This document shows, piece by piece, positions 45,485-57,106 of a stretch of 64,000 bases of DNA (its first letter is position 1; each line of letters begins with the position of its first letter). The translations under genes were made by a program, and so were the position numbers. The notes under the pieces are model-generated. The model was not told where the DNA came from, ran no database searches, and worked only from the letters and a program-made list of their open reading frames with translations. Source of the DNA: Anodontia alba (lineage: Eukaryota > Mollusca > Bivalvia > Lucinida > Lucinidae); contig OZ024830.1 of the NCBI GenBank assembly GCA_964016985.1, forward strand, positions 64,618,190 to 64,682,189, given 5' to 3'.

Positions 45485-46607
45485 TTAACATAGAGAGAAA
45501 ACATATCTATGATGCTTTATAATGCTGTTTAAGACATTGTATAAGTTTCAACCCACCTGTATGGTTCAGGAAGAATTAAAATATCCGACTACTAGTCCAG
45601 TGTCAGGTACTAGTGTGTGCAATCGGTAAATTTCAGCGTTGCTTTATTGATTTTAAATGAAAAACTGGGTGAAAAAAAAACAAAAAAAACATATACACTA
45701 GTCTGAAGGGCTGAAACTGTTTTGCTATGACACTTTTAATTAATAAACTTTGAAGAATTTGTTCCATTCAGAAATTTTTAGCAGCAAAAAATACATCAAA
45801 ACGGACATTTGTACGAGTCATAGAACCAGGTAGCTTAATTTTAGGGAACATGAACTATCAATACATTTGATCTTAACAGTTTACACATTATTTCCACCAT
45901 CAATTTTACAAAATGATTCTGTTAGATCAATTTACATCAAATCAACCGTGAACCAGTCGGCAGGCTTGGTGAATCTGAATGACACGTCATAACTACACAC
46001 TAGCCAATAAAAGAAACTTGCTCTGTCCCGCCTTCTACTGCGTAGTTTTGCAAATCAAAAGCGGCAGCTTATTGTCACAAATCTTTATGGTCAATGAGTT
46101 GTGTAATCAGAGACAGATGTCATCATACACTGTGAAAACACTTCCGTGAATACTCAAGTATAGTCTCTGAGTACATCAACAGGTAACTGTTTGTTTTACC
46201 CCAAGTGGTAAATTGAAAACATGCAGCGTCAGTCAGTTTGCCAACGATCGATTGTGAGAAAGTTCAATCGATTATCGGGAGCTTCCAGCACGTCGCTTAT
46301 CGATACCACCCGATCATCAGTACACCACTACCTAAGACCACCCGATCATCGGTACACCACTACCTAAGACAATTTCGTAATTGAGTGAAACCTCTTGATG
46401 CGAAACTCTCCAAATCATAATCTTTATAAACGAATCATTGCTGGTATGAAACTCCTTTACATGGGAGGATCTTAATATCACATTAATTTTATACCGTACC
46501 ATTGGATCATATCGTGAGAATTTTCCACCATTGGATTATATTGTGAGAATGTTCCATTTAAGACAGAGTTTAATTCATGAAATGTTCCAATAAAGCTTTT
46601 ACAATTA
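45485..46607. other. No gene seen
   Basis: Low-repeat sequence without splice-flanked coding frames. A direct duplication of about 30 bp (accacccgatcatcagtaca / accacccgatcatcggtaca) is near 46305-46365. Confidence 0.5.
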
Positions 46608-46614
46608 TTTTAAC

Positions 46615-46885
46615 AATGCTTGCATTAAGGGAAGTCTGGGAGTCTCTGTCAGAGACTCCCAAAAATTGCCCTGGTTCCAAAAAAACAATGCCAGGAAGTC
46701 TGGGACTCCCAGCTTTAGAATGAATTTATGTGCACAATGGTAGTTTTACTCTATAAATGAGAATTTAAGAATACTGAGGGTGAATTTCTGAAATTGAGTG
46801 AAAAAATTTGATCACCAGGACTTCCAGATAATTGGAGCTAGGAAGTCCTGGGACTTCCTGATTTTGACAGTTAGTGCAAGCACTG
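46615..46885. mobile_element. hAT-like MITE, 271 bp
   Basis: The left end CAATGCTTGCATTAA and the inverted right end CAGTGCTTGCACTAA pair, and ATTTTAA is duplicated on both sides (46608-46614, 46886-46892). Inner inverted repeats tgggagtctctg / cagagactccca and ggaagtctgggactccc. Confidence 0.8.
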
Positions 46886-46959
46886 ATTTTAATCTGATTT
46901 TCTTCTTCGTGATATTGATGATTCGTCCTTTTCTCTTCGGCTTCAAATAGCGGCCAATC

Positions 46960-47215
46960 AGACTATAAACGACGAAGCTGATTGATTTTCTCTTGCGTCC
47001 GGAGGTGACACGATTCCTCGTACCGGCATATTTTTGGTTGACATTACTTCTACAAAACGGCAAAGTTATGTCTCGGCAAAAAGTGTTTCAGGACTAGGAA
47101 ACAGCAAAGTAACAACCCATGTCTAAGTAAGGTTATCCACCATGTCTATATTGATAATTGAGTGGGTGGAGATCTGGACTATTATATATGATACATATTG
47201 CTGATCATCTGTTTA
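46960..47215 (-). repeat. Dispersed repeat C, inverted copy
   Basis: Reverse complement of 36430-36690, including caattatcaatatagacatg and ccaaaaatatgccggtacg on the minus strand. The two copies are separated by about 10 kb. Confidence 0.8.
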
Positions 47216-48228
47216 TTCAAAAGCCAGTGGTCCATGAACGGCCCATGATGTATATCTAAATGAACGTGAATTTCTGGAACATTGCTATTGGCAAGTGCAC
47301 ACATATAAGTATACTATATTTGGTAAACAATGTATATAAAACATCAATTATAAATTTTCTTCATGTGCTCTGTGTTTCAGACTGAAATTTCAGCCACCTG
47401 TTTTACAACCAGATATTTCTTTCTAAAGTTTGCGGTACAAACCGAAATTTACTCATTATTTTGTATCACAACCATGTTCACTTATAAATAATAGTATGAT
47501 GTACTTACTTCATTACATTATCTGCACAATAAACAATCGGGAATGACCGATTTTTTGGTTTATTATTATTTTCACTTCGAAGGAGTCCAACTTTGACCGG
47601 AAGTTTCCATTTCGCAATCTCGCGCAGCACCACGAGATTTTGAAATATCCTACTGTATAGGACCTTAACTATGGGTAGTTATGCTGATTCCGGGACATCT
47701 CAGCCCCTAACAAACTCGGCCCCTAACAAACTCGGCCCCTGGCAAACTCGGTCCCTAACCAACTCGACCCCTACGTACTTGGTCCCGACCAACTCGGCCC
47801 GTTAAATATTGTTTCATTTGATAGATACTTGCACTGTACTTAAACACAAAATGTTTTGCCTGTTTTCCATTCGACTCTGTCCCCATGGCCATGGCCATAA
47901 TCCAAAATGTCTGTTATCTTTACTTTACTTTACTTTAGCTGGTAGGGGACGCAAGCTGATTCAACTTATATATCCCCCTCTCGGTTGGATACCCATGAAT
48001 TTTCCGGATATACTGTGAATTGCTTGTCTCCAATGAATTTATCCAAACGGTCCTATCAACTGTAAACTATAAAAGGAAACTTCATTTTTAGATCAACAAT
48101 CTACATAATAGGCATATTATTTCTATAGGTGAGACAGTGTCCTTCAATCTGTTCATTGACTGAGGACTATAGTGGGGCGGAGCTGGAATGGATGGCTCAT
48201 TTAGCTTGCAGATAGGTCTGCGCATAGT

Positions 48229-48263
48229 CTCGGACCCATCAATAACTTATTGATGGGTCCGAG
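48229..48263. repeat. Perfect 35-base palindrome flanked by a direct repeat
   Basis: Arms CTCGGACCCATCAATAA and its exact complement with a single C centre (48246). GCATAGTCT occurs at 48222-48230 and again at 48264-48272. Confidence 0.9.
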
Positions 48264-48382
48264 GCATAGTCTAATACGGTGATCTACGGACGGCAATTGG
48301 TGAACATATTTGTTGCCATGTTTCATTCGCATAATAATAATAATAATAATGTACATTACGATAACGCGCCTGTTAACTGCAA

Positions 48383-48480
48383 TGTGTGTGTGTGTGTGTT
48401 TGTTTGTTGTTGTTTTTTTGTTTGTTTTTTTTTTTGTTTGTTTTTTTTTGTTTGTTTTTTTTTTTTTGTTTTTTTTTGTA
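48383..48480. repeat. (TG)n followed by T-rich low-complexity sequence
   Basis: A tgtgtgtgtgtgtgtt run leads into repeated gttttttttt. It produces spurious Phe/Val- and Lys/Gln-rich frames on the two strands. Confidence 0.9.
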
Positions 48481-49107
48481 GCTGTAAAAATGGCGATTTT
48501 CAGATAAGATCATTTGATCAAGATTGCTCCTAACAAGTACCCACAATATATGTTTAAGAGCAGAAATAAGAAAGTCGTTTACCACGCTATAGACCTCACC
48601 TTTCCCAATATAAAGTGGGATTTACATGGATGTTCATATCATAGACTTGTAAAGAGATGATATGTAGATTGGCAGAGGCTGTGGGGTAGTATTACAGATT
48701 ATTCATTGAGCAAAGAGATCGTTCAGATTTCCGGATAAACACATCTATTTTATGTTTTCTTTGTGTTTACCATAATGGTATAAAGAGAAAACAAACCGTG
48801 CCTTGAATAATGGATTTATTATAAAAGGAAGCAACAATATAATAACCATGACTTTATTCCAACAATGCAGCACATGTAAGAACAAAAGAGCGGTGACAAT
48901 AGATAATGGTACTTTTCTCCCTCAGTAAAGTCATTCTTCAAATGCGCATGCTGAAGTCATCTAGTGGAGTTAGTTATCTGATTCTTGGTCTGAACCTTCG
49001 TCTAGCTCCATACTATATATGTGCGAAGGCTCTGGTGAAACTGCGCGGATGCGCTGTTCGCATATGCGATAAGTACCATTATCCCATGATGTTGTGGTGA
49101 CTGGTGG

Positions 49108-49390
49108 GACTGTCGGCCCGGTTAGCTCATTTGGAAGAGCACCTGACTTGCAAGCAGGGGTCCCACATCGGGCACACTTTTTCCTCCTTAGTTAACTTTA
49201 ATGACGACGAGGTAAAATGGTGAGTGTGGGGAAAGGCTAGAAACTGAAAGTATGTTCAGTTGATACCTTGCACTTAAGAGGGGAAGGAGTGTGGTGATTG
49301 TTGGGACTGTCGGCCCGGTTAGCTTAGTTGGAAGAGCACCTGACTTGCAAGCAGGGCGGTCATGGGTTCGAGTCCTGCATCGGGTACACT
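49108..49390 (+). repeat. Two tandem tRNA-Ala(TGC)-like sequences (SINE or pseudo-tRNA)
   Basis: Copies start near 49115 and 49313, about 198 bp apart with the same upstream gggactgtcggcccgg. The second (49313-49386) can form an acceptor stem (GCCCGGT with ATCGGGT) and an anticodon loop CTTGCAA; its T stem has weak pairs. The first lacks most of the T arm. Probably a duplicated tRNA-derived element rather than working tRNA genes. Confidence 0.6.
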
Positions 49391-49481
49391 TTTTCCTCCT
49401 TAGTTTACTTTAATGTGCTGGCTAAAATAATGCACGTTTCAAAAACAAATAATGAACATGTGTTATGACAATGTATCACAT

Positions 49482-49483
<2 letters not shown>

Positions 49484-49516
<33 letters not shown>

Positions 49517-49550
49517 TGGGGGTGGGGGTGAGGGGGGGCGGTGGGAGGGG
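49484..49550. repeat. Poly(A) run of 31 followed by a G-rich tract
   Basis: A 49484-49514, then ggtgggggtgggggtgaggg and ggcggtgggagggg. Compatible with G-quadruplex formation. Confidence 0.9.
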
Positions 49551-50678
49551 CACATGTTTCATGACAATGCAGCACAAGTAAGAAAAGAACAAATCATGCA
49601 CGTTTTAAGGAAATAATAATAATAGCTTTCTTCACTGCTAAGTCCTTTTTAGCTTGAGTAATTTACGAGAGGTTTAGCTTTAATAATAATTTTAAGTCAA
49701 ACACAAGTCATCTTTGAATTTCTCTATTTATCAAATTTTCTCAGTTCTTATTTCTCTAAATCCAAAGTAAATAGTTTTAATAACAGGAAAGCCAATTTAG
49801 GATGGTAAAGCTCTAAAATATACTAATTGTTTCTGTAACAAAATCAAAGATCGAACTGCCATCCTCTATGACAAACTCTGCCTTTTTCATTCCTAGTACC
49901 CCTGACGATATGTCTACTCTACTTACTGCCAAAACTTCCCCACAGAAAAAAAAAACATATATGCGGAGCCCAGAGATTCTGACAGAATGTATAGTACACA
50001 CAAATAAGGCAGATGTACTTCCTGAAGAACTACGAAGTCAAACTTGTCATAAAGGTCAGAAATCAGTCATAAATAATAGTTCAGGTGTAGCGGAAAGGGA
50101 GAGTCATGAAATAGGGAGGAAAGGTTAAAGTTGAAACAAAAATCAGAAAGAACAACATATGCCAATATATTACAAAATACATACATCTGAGCCTGCAAAG
50201 ACACAATTAAGCGACTGCGTATCTCTATACAATGAAAATGTGGTTGTGAAAATGAAAAGAATGATAATAAAAAAAAAAAAAAAAATCAGATGATAATAAA
50301 TTAAATAAGCGCCAAGCAAAGACTCAGATCAGCCTGTAATTCAGTGCAATCTATTAAGAGTCTTTGATGACCCAATAACTCGTATAATATCTAACTCAAA
50401 ATAACATTATAACACTGAAGATAATAGAAACATTATAACACTGAAGAGAATAGCTGTAGATACATGTATCATATTTAAATAATATATACTCATAACGTGA
50501 TCATGTTAAACATGACAAATGATCATTAATCATATCAGGGGCCGAGTTGATAAGGGGCCGAGTTTGTTAGAGGCTGAGTTTGTGGGGGCCGAGTTGGTTT
50601 GGGGCCGACTTTGTTAGGGGCCGAATTTGCTAGGAGCCGAGTTGTCCAGTATCCGTTATGCTACATGTAGCAGCGCTG

Positions 50679-50683
<5 letters not shown>

Positions 50684-50766
<83 letters not shown>
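50684..50766. repeat. Compound (CT)n(AT)n microsatellite
   Basis: About 15 CT units pass directly into about 26 AT units. Confidence 0.95.
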
Positions 50767-50768
<2 letters not shown>

Positions 50769-50784
50769 CTTCTTGCCTAGAAAC

Positions 50785-51460
50785 GGTTAATGTTTTACGA
50801 AGAGGCCGTCATTGAGTCTGAGGCCCGAACCGTCGTCGTGCAATTAAAGAGTGAAGCATAGCCAACAACAATGATTGGGTTGACAACTAGGCATGCAGTC
50901 TGCCGCATAATATCCAGGCTATAGCCAATTCTTTTATAACGATTAATAAGTTTTCTGAATTGCTCCGAAAAATTAGATTTTTCTACAATTTTTCTAAATC
51001 TGTACACTAAGTAACCGTAAAATTCGGGTTCTTATATACCTTGTTGCAGAAGTGTTTTCAGACTGACGCTATATTTTTCTACCAAGGCACTGTGTCTGCG
51101 ATAATATTTCGAAAACGCCTTACGAAGTTTAAAATAACGATAGCCCTGCCTAAGAAGTTTGGCAGTAAGGGCTTTATTACGGTAGTTAAAGTCACTAAGA
51201 TCAGAAAAGGGAAATTGACTATATCAAAATCAAAATCGTCCCATTTATCATAAATTTTGGTGGAAACTGTACCATTAGATATACATAGATTCAAATGCAA
51301 AAAAGGTGCCTCGGTATCGGAAGAATTGATTCTCTTTCATTGGAGTTCTGTAGGGTATATGCGGTCCACCATTTGGTCAAAGTAAATATTGTCAATATTT
51401 AATAAATCATCAAGGTATCTTGAAGTTGAATTGAAAGGCTCAATAATGTCAGCCTGATTT
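50785..51460 (-). mobile_element. Reverse-transcriptase element remnant, copy 1 (Penelope-like or related)
   Basis: Minus-strand pieces LCISNGTVSTKIYDKWDDFD, FDIVNFPFL, YRFRKIVEKSNFSEQFRKLI, NRYKRIGYSLDIMRQTACLV and FNCTTTVRASDSMTASS match the C-terminal half of a reverse-transcriptase-encoding element common in molluscs. Compared with copy 2 it lacks about 75 bp after NFPFL and is broken. The exact class is not certain. Confidence 0.7.
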
Positions 51461-52790
51461 TCACGTGGAACTCAGCAAATTACTAACCTGTATTCAAAAA
51501 GGGTGAAAATCGGCTACTTCAAATTATCGGCCTATTTCCCATACATGTATCATATGTAAGGTGATTGAATACACCATTGCCTCAAATATTGTGAAGCACA
51601 TTGACTTGAATGGACTTATGTACGACTTGCAGCAGACTTATGTACGACTTGCAGGAGAGGCGCTCCTGTGATGCTCAGCTAGTTTCACTTATCGAAGTCA
51701 AGCAAGTCAAGCCAAGGAAAGCAAATAAATCTTACTGGATTTTTTTGAAGCCTTTGACAAGTCAATCATTCAAAGCTCCTCCTGACATTACACTTACGGA
51801 ATTAGGAAAAAACACGCTGCACTGGAGTCAGCCTCTCCTAAGTAATCGTTGGCAGAAGGTTGTTGTTGAGGGCAAGGAATCGGATCGGTATCAGTAACCT
51901 CAGGGCTCAGGTGCTGGGCCCGATATTTATTCTGGTCTACATCAAGATATTCCTAAGGACACTTTCCTGATGACACGTACTGCAATATACTTAACGCTCG
52001 ACGATAAGGGTGACAGTGAAATTTTACAGTGGGACTTGACAGACTGCAGGCTTGGAAAAATAAATGGGATATGGAGTGTTACCCCTCCAACTGCCAGGTT
52101 ATCAGGGTTGCTTCATCAAGGACCCCACTTGATACACAATATATACTTCATGGTTAGATCTGGAGGTTGTAAGCAGTGTCAGGTACTTGGGGTGGATATC
52201 TCCAGCAACCTAAACTGGAACACGTACGTGAACAGGATAGCAGCCAGTGCAAATAAATCACTCAGGTTTTTATTAGGCGTGATGTTAAGACCAAGCTCCC
52301 CAACATCCGAGAAATGACATACAAGACCCCTGTTCGTCCTTAGCTTTAGTACGCCTTAGCAGTGTGGGACCCCCATACTAAGGAACAGAACCATAGAATA
52401 GAGATGGTCCAAAGAAGAGCACCCCGGTGGGCCACGAACGGTTGGAACAGGACACTTAGTGTCTCTTCATTTCTGCACTAGTTGGACTGGCAAACCCTTG
52501 AAGAGAGACGATCAGTGGTCCGTTATTTTTTTTATTTTTTTTATTTTTTTTTTTTTTGTTTTTGTTTTTGTTTTTTGTTTACAAATTTTGTTTATGGCAT
52601 TGTGGCTGTACCCCTACCCGATTATGTACAGCCCACTTATAGGCATTCCAGGTATAACTCAACGACCTTACGAAAGAGCCATACTGGAAAGGATCCCTAC
52701 AAACATTCTTTCTTTCCTCTGGCCATTGTCCAGTGGAGTGGAATATGTTGTAGCCAAGATCTTGATTCTTTTTAAGACCGCAGTAGGAGG
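51461..52790 (+). mobile_element. Non-LTR retrotransposon (Jockey/CR1-type) reverse transcriptase remnant
   Basis: Readable pieces in changing frames: YRPI-like start, EVKQVKPRKANKSYW, the TLHWSQPLLSNRWQKVVVEG block, an FPDD where FADD is expected, LTLDDKGDSEILQWDLTD, VLGVDISSNLNWNTYVNRIA, and VPLPDYVQPTYRHSRYNS. Several frameshifts and a T-rich expansion (52524-52590) disable it. Orientation is plus, opposite to the two flanking reverse-transcriptase remnants. Confidence 0.8.
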
Positions 52791-52810
52791 GCTTCAGTAT
52801 CCCAAACTAT

Positions 52811-53371
52811 AAACGTGTTTGTTTTTTTTGTTTGTTTTTTTTTTTTTTTTTTTTTGTTTTGTTTTTTTTTTTTTTTTTTGTTTGTTTGTTTGTTGTTGTT
52901 TTTATTATTTTGTTTTTAGAAGTTCTGACCTGTCCCCATTCCTCACCCCACTTTTTTATGTGATGACCAATCCTAGACATTTGGTTTTAATCTCCCCTCA
53001 CTTTCGAGGCAGATTTTAACCTATCACCTGTAAAAGACTCACTGTCATCCTTTTATCTTTTTTGTCATTTCTTAGCCCGACGCACAGTCATTCTGCCAAA
53101 ACTAAGTCACTCGGATTTATTAATTAGGCGTAATGTCACAGATAGCTAGATTTGTTTTCTAAATCTTACCATTGAGATGAAAAAGGAGCTAAGCTCTCTT
53201 GAAAAATGAGCCAGAGTAAAATATAAGAAAAGGAAAAATACACTTATCTGCGATGTCCGCATTACAGTCACTGATTTGAAAAAAAAAACAAAAACAAAAA
53301 AACAAAACAAAAAAAAAAAAAAAACATACATAATTTCGACATGCATACATACATTTCATTTCAAGGCGAGT
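52811..53371. other. Low-complexity T-rich and A-rich stretches, no gene
   Basis: T-rich at about 52817-52915 and A-rich at 53277-53325; sequence between them has no coding signal. Confidence 0.7.
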
Positions 53372-53879
53372 ATCACCCTGTTAAACGAATACGCCAGCCG
53401 GACGGTCGTAACGCATCATAAATGGTATTTTTCGAAGCATTTACACCACGACAGGTAAGAAAAAGCATTCGTTTTGAAGTCTTACGGCGCTTTGCAACAA
53501 AAAACATAGCGCAGTTGGTTGAGAACAAACCACGTTTTCTAAACGTATACGATTGTTTCCATAGCTTGTTGAGTTTTTCTCAAACATTCAAAAAGAAGTT
53601 GAGAAATATATTCGGCCATTATATCCGTTCCTATGACGGTTCGTACATTTCAAACTATGTCAAAATAATGAGCGTATGCGGTATTTTTCGGGTATTATTA
53701 AACTCTTTAGTTGATCGTTTAATCGAATTAAATGAAAATATATCATGTAAACATGTTAAAATAGAATTTTAGCCGAAAAGTATAATAACACCAAATAACA
53801 TGGTACTGTTTTGTTTTTGGTGTTTGTCCAAAAATGCCGACAGAATGCAATGTGCTCATTCTGAAGGTTAATTATGGTA

Positions 53880-55160
53880 CGAGGGTGAGTCAATAAGTAA
53901 CCAGCCTAACTTATTTCCGGTTGAGATCCACCTCTTCTTTTTCGATGTAATTGCCCTCTAGTGTGATGCACTTAGACCAACGGTGTTCAAGTGCCATCAG
54001 CCCAGAACTGAAAAAGTCAGGGTCCTTTCCATTGACCCACTCCTCAACTACCGTCACGACTTCTTCATCAGACCGGAAATGAAGTCCACGGATATCCTTT
54101 TTTCAAGTTTGGGAATAGGAAGAAGTCGCTAGGAGCTAGGTCAGGCGAATAGGCAGGATGTGGTATTAATTCATATCCGTTTCGCTCTACAGCATCCATT
54201 GCAACTTTGCAAGTTGGGACTCTCGCGTTGTCCTGTTGCAGGAAAACACCTTAAGAGAGTTTACCTCGGCGTTTTTCACGGATGGCGGTTCTCAGCTGGT
54301 CTAACAAGTTTGCACAGTACACTTGAGTTATTGTGTTTCTCTTGGGTAAAAAGTCCAACATAATAGCGCCTTTTGCGTCCCAAAATACTGTGGCCATCAC
54401 CTTGCCAGCAGATGGTTGCGTCTTGAACTTCTTTGGCCTCGGGGACCCAGGCCCTACCCACTGACGACTCTGAGCTTTATTCTCTGGCTCATAATTATGA
54501 ACCCAAGTCTCATCTACAGTCACCAGACGCAAAAGAAAAAAATCATCTTTTGACCTAAAACGCTTCAACAAGGCGTTGCATACTGATGCTCTGGTTGCCA
54601 TTTGCTCATCGCTAAGAGATTTGGGGAACCAACGGGCTGTTAGCTTGCGCATACCTAAACGATCATGTTAGATTGTTGAAACGCTACCATGTGAAATGCA
54701 TAATGCCTGCGCTATTTCTTCCACCTGAATTCGCCTATCAGAGTATACCAGATCTCGAACTTTCTTACACATTTCTTCGTCAGTGGCATCCAGTGCGCGT
54801 CCAGACCTGGCTTCATCTAAAGACGTTCTACCGCGTTTGAATTCCCCTACCCAGAATTTAACCTGAGCATAAGATGGTACAGAAGACCCATAAACATCGG
54901 CTAACTCGCCGTGTATTTCCTTGCCTGTTTACCTTTTAAATACAAGTACCGAATTACAGCACGGTACTCAACTTTAAATGAAAAGCATGCCTTTGCATCA
55001 CTAGCCATGTTTGACATTCAATATCTTATTAAAGAATGCCTCGATACGCGTGCAATTTTGTATCCATGTATAAAACATATATTGAAACAAACCATGAAAA
55101 TCGTGACCGTCTGGGTCCATCGAAAATTGGATAGGCTGGTTACTTATTGACTCACCCTCG
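53880..55160 (-). mobile_element. Full-length mariner transposon, 1281 bp, inactive
   Basis: 29-bp terminal inverted repeats, outermost cgagggtgagtcaataagta, are flanked by TA on both sides (53878-53879, 55161-55162). The inverted copy of the host repeat has a single TA at the matching place (62551-62552), an empty site that proves the boundaries. The element carries one damaged transposase frame on the minus strand. Confidence 0.95.
53911..55008 (-). pseudogene. Mariner transposase pseudogene (DD34D type)
   Basis: Mariner transposases cut and paste the element by binding its terminal repeats. The start codon at 55008 (MASDAKACFSFK) and stop at 53911-53913 are placed by family length. Helix-turn-helix region remains precede the catalytic core. 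Catalytic Asp residues are seen in VTVDETW, in QQDNARV (about 54230) and in APSDFF (about 54140), the last two 34 residues apart, as in mariner. Four lesions: a frameshift near 54935, stops at 54668-54670 and 54251-54253, and a frameshift near 54095. The longest intact piece is 54251-54652. Confidence 0.92.
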
Positions 55161-55852
55161 TACATATATTGTTCTATGTCTTGTTGCAAAATGCGCGTAC
55201 TTTTTACTCATGCATAACCAATGATGCCAAGAATGTAGCAACTTTGAGAATACCACTTTGAAAAGTTTGTAACAAATCTTCTGACACGCGAACTAAACGA
55301 TCTCGTGTCACTTCGTGTTAAGATGAAAGTTTCTTCTGTGAATGGATATTTACGAGCGCCGGCTTTTAACGAATACTATTCCTCAAGTAGAAACAATTCC
55401 AGCAGTTGCAGAGTAATCTTTTTTCAAATAACTGAAATTAAAAAAAAAATCATACAGAGTTTACTTACAATTTACTGAGTGCCGTCTTCAAAAACTGAAT
55501 CGAAAGTTCCACAATGTCAAATTCCTTTCTGAATATCAAGGTAACAACGGATAAAATAGTCATCTCGTGTGACTCTTTCGGGCTTTTTCCAAGACAAGTT
55601 TGCTTTCAGTGAATACGTTCTTTGACAGCGGATTCTTAGAACGCAATCAACACATTAAAGGACTGTAAACTTCCTAGTTGGCCAGACTAGCTAGCTTCTA
55701 TGGCAAAAATCAATAGAATAAAAATGATTTCTTTGTAGGTCGCAGCTGATGCATCTGTTAAGATACGCGATGTGGCTTGTCAACACCTAAACAGCGTGCA
55801 CAAGCACAAGTCAAATCGTATGCCAATCATATGCGAAACTGCAAACGATCGT

Positions 55853-57106
55853 AAAAAAGGTAAGAGAAAAGTCCAGGGAGTGTCACAATCACAAACCGCA
55901 GCCCTTTCCAGACCCCAAGAGGAAGAGGAAACCGACAAATCTAAACAAGCACAAACCGAACAAACGTACGAAAACCACTAAGATTAGCTCTCTCTTCCCC
56001 AAGCGAGGTAATCGCAATACTAAAATGACTGAAAAATACAAGAACAAAATGACACACGGAAAGACATAAAACAAATCGCCTCGTAGAATAAACCACAAAG
56101 CAACAAAGAGTAAGACTAACACCGGGACCACCGCCTTAGAAGAGCAAACCACCGGGGGGTTTAAAGCACTTTCACAGCTAGCTAACTTCACCCTGGGTCC
56201 CGATGCTACTCTTAATACAGAAATACATAAAAATTCGGTTCGCATAAAGGCTCCCAACACAGTCAATGCATCAAAGCAAAAACATAAAAATCAAATTAAT
56301 CACTATAATAAACAAAGACGAGTACTCATGGCTAATTCTACTGTATGCCAGAGTAAATGAAAACCAATAGTTGAACCACGGCGGGCCAAGCCAAAGACAT
56401 ATCGTCAAGCCCCAACCCACTGGTTAAAGTTTTACGAAGAGGCCGTCATTGAGTCTGAGGCCCGAACCGCCGTCGTGCAATTAAAGAGTGAAACATAGCC
56501 ATCAAAAATGATTGGGTTGACAACTAGGCATGCAGTCTGCCGCATAATATCCAGGCTATAGCCAATTCTTTTATAACGGTTAATAAGTTTTCTGAATTGC
56601 TCCGAAAAGTTAGATTTACCTATAATTTTTCTAAATCTGTACACTAAGTCACCGTAAAATTCGGGTTCCGATATACCTTGTTGCAGAAGAGTTTTCAGAC
56701 TGACGCTATATTTTTCTAACAAGGCACTGTGTCTGCGATAAAATTTCGAAAACGCCTTACGAAGTTTAAAATAACGATAGCCCTGCCTAAGAAGTTTGGC
56801 AGTAAGGGCTTTATTACGGTAGTTAAAGTCATTAAGATTTGAAGAAGCTCTGGCGAATCTTAATAGTTGAGATATATGTATACCCCATATGAGGTACGCC
56901 GGGGGACATCGCCATCCAGAAAAGGGAAATTGACTATATCAAAATCAAAATCGTCCCATTTATCATAAATTTTGTTGGAAACTGTACCATTAGATATACA
57001 TAGATTCAAATCCAGAAAAGGTGCCTCGGTATCGGAAGAATTGGCTCTATTTAATTGGAATTCTGTAGGGTATATCCGGTCCACCATTTGGTCAAAGTAA
57101 ATATTA
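55853..57106 (-). mobile_element. Reverse-transcriptase element remnant, copy 2 (Penelope-like or related)
   Basis: Coding remains at 56427-57106 on the minus strand: FDQMVDRIYPTEFQLNRANS, SDTEAPFLDLNLCISNGTVS, NFPFLDGDVPRRTSYGVYI, then after a frame change EKYSVSLKTLLQQGISEPEF and the same C-terminus as copy 1. About 570 bp beyond the stop (55857-56426) is probably its 3' non-coding part. The upstream side is cut off by the MITE at 57107. Confidence 0.72.

Larger units (their letters stand above)
47672..50667. mobile_element. DNA element with minisatellite-like inverted ends (aactcggcccctaac)
   Basis: The left end, from about 47672, reads tagttatgctgattccggga then several units of cccctaacaaactcgg (47693-47805). 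The right end is the mirror (50533-50648) followed by ttgtccagtatccgttatgc. So both termini are inverted and each is itself a tandem array of about 18-bp units. The interior holds a small palindrome (48229), tRNA-like sequences (49108-49390) and an A/G tract. A weak frame at 49868-50128 is unassigned. Superfamily not recognised. Confidence 0.65.
53374..55852 (+). mobile_element. Dispersed repeat R, left copy (interrupted by mariner)
   Basis: From caccctgttaaacgaatacg to gaaactgcaaacgatcgt. Without the mariner at 53880-55160 it is about 1.2 kb. An inverted copy lies at 59844-63056. The open frame 53422-53772 (116 residues) sits here but the inverted copy has several stops in the matching frame. 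No terminal inverted repeats were seen. Confidence 0.8.

Noticed and set aside
48279..48585. Frames rich in Phe/Val/Cys on one strand and Lys/Gln/Asn on the other
   Set aside because: Translation of TG and T-rich low-complexity DNA.
49868..50128. 86-residue plus-strand frame with a PKKKTY-type basic stretch
   Set aside because: It lies inside a DNA element and could be a transposase exon, but no family motif is visible. Not strong enough to list as a gene.
55889..56266. 125-residue minus-strand frame with apparent membrane segments
   Set aside because: It is in the probable 3' non-coding part of the reverse-transcriptase remnant. Hydrophobicity comes from T-rich minus-strand sequence, and the plus strand shows only a short Glu/Gln/Lys-rich frame.
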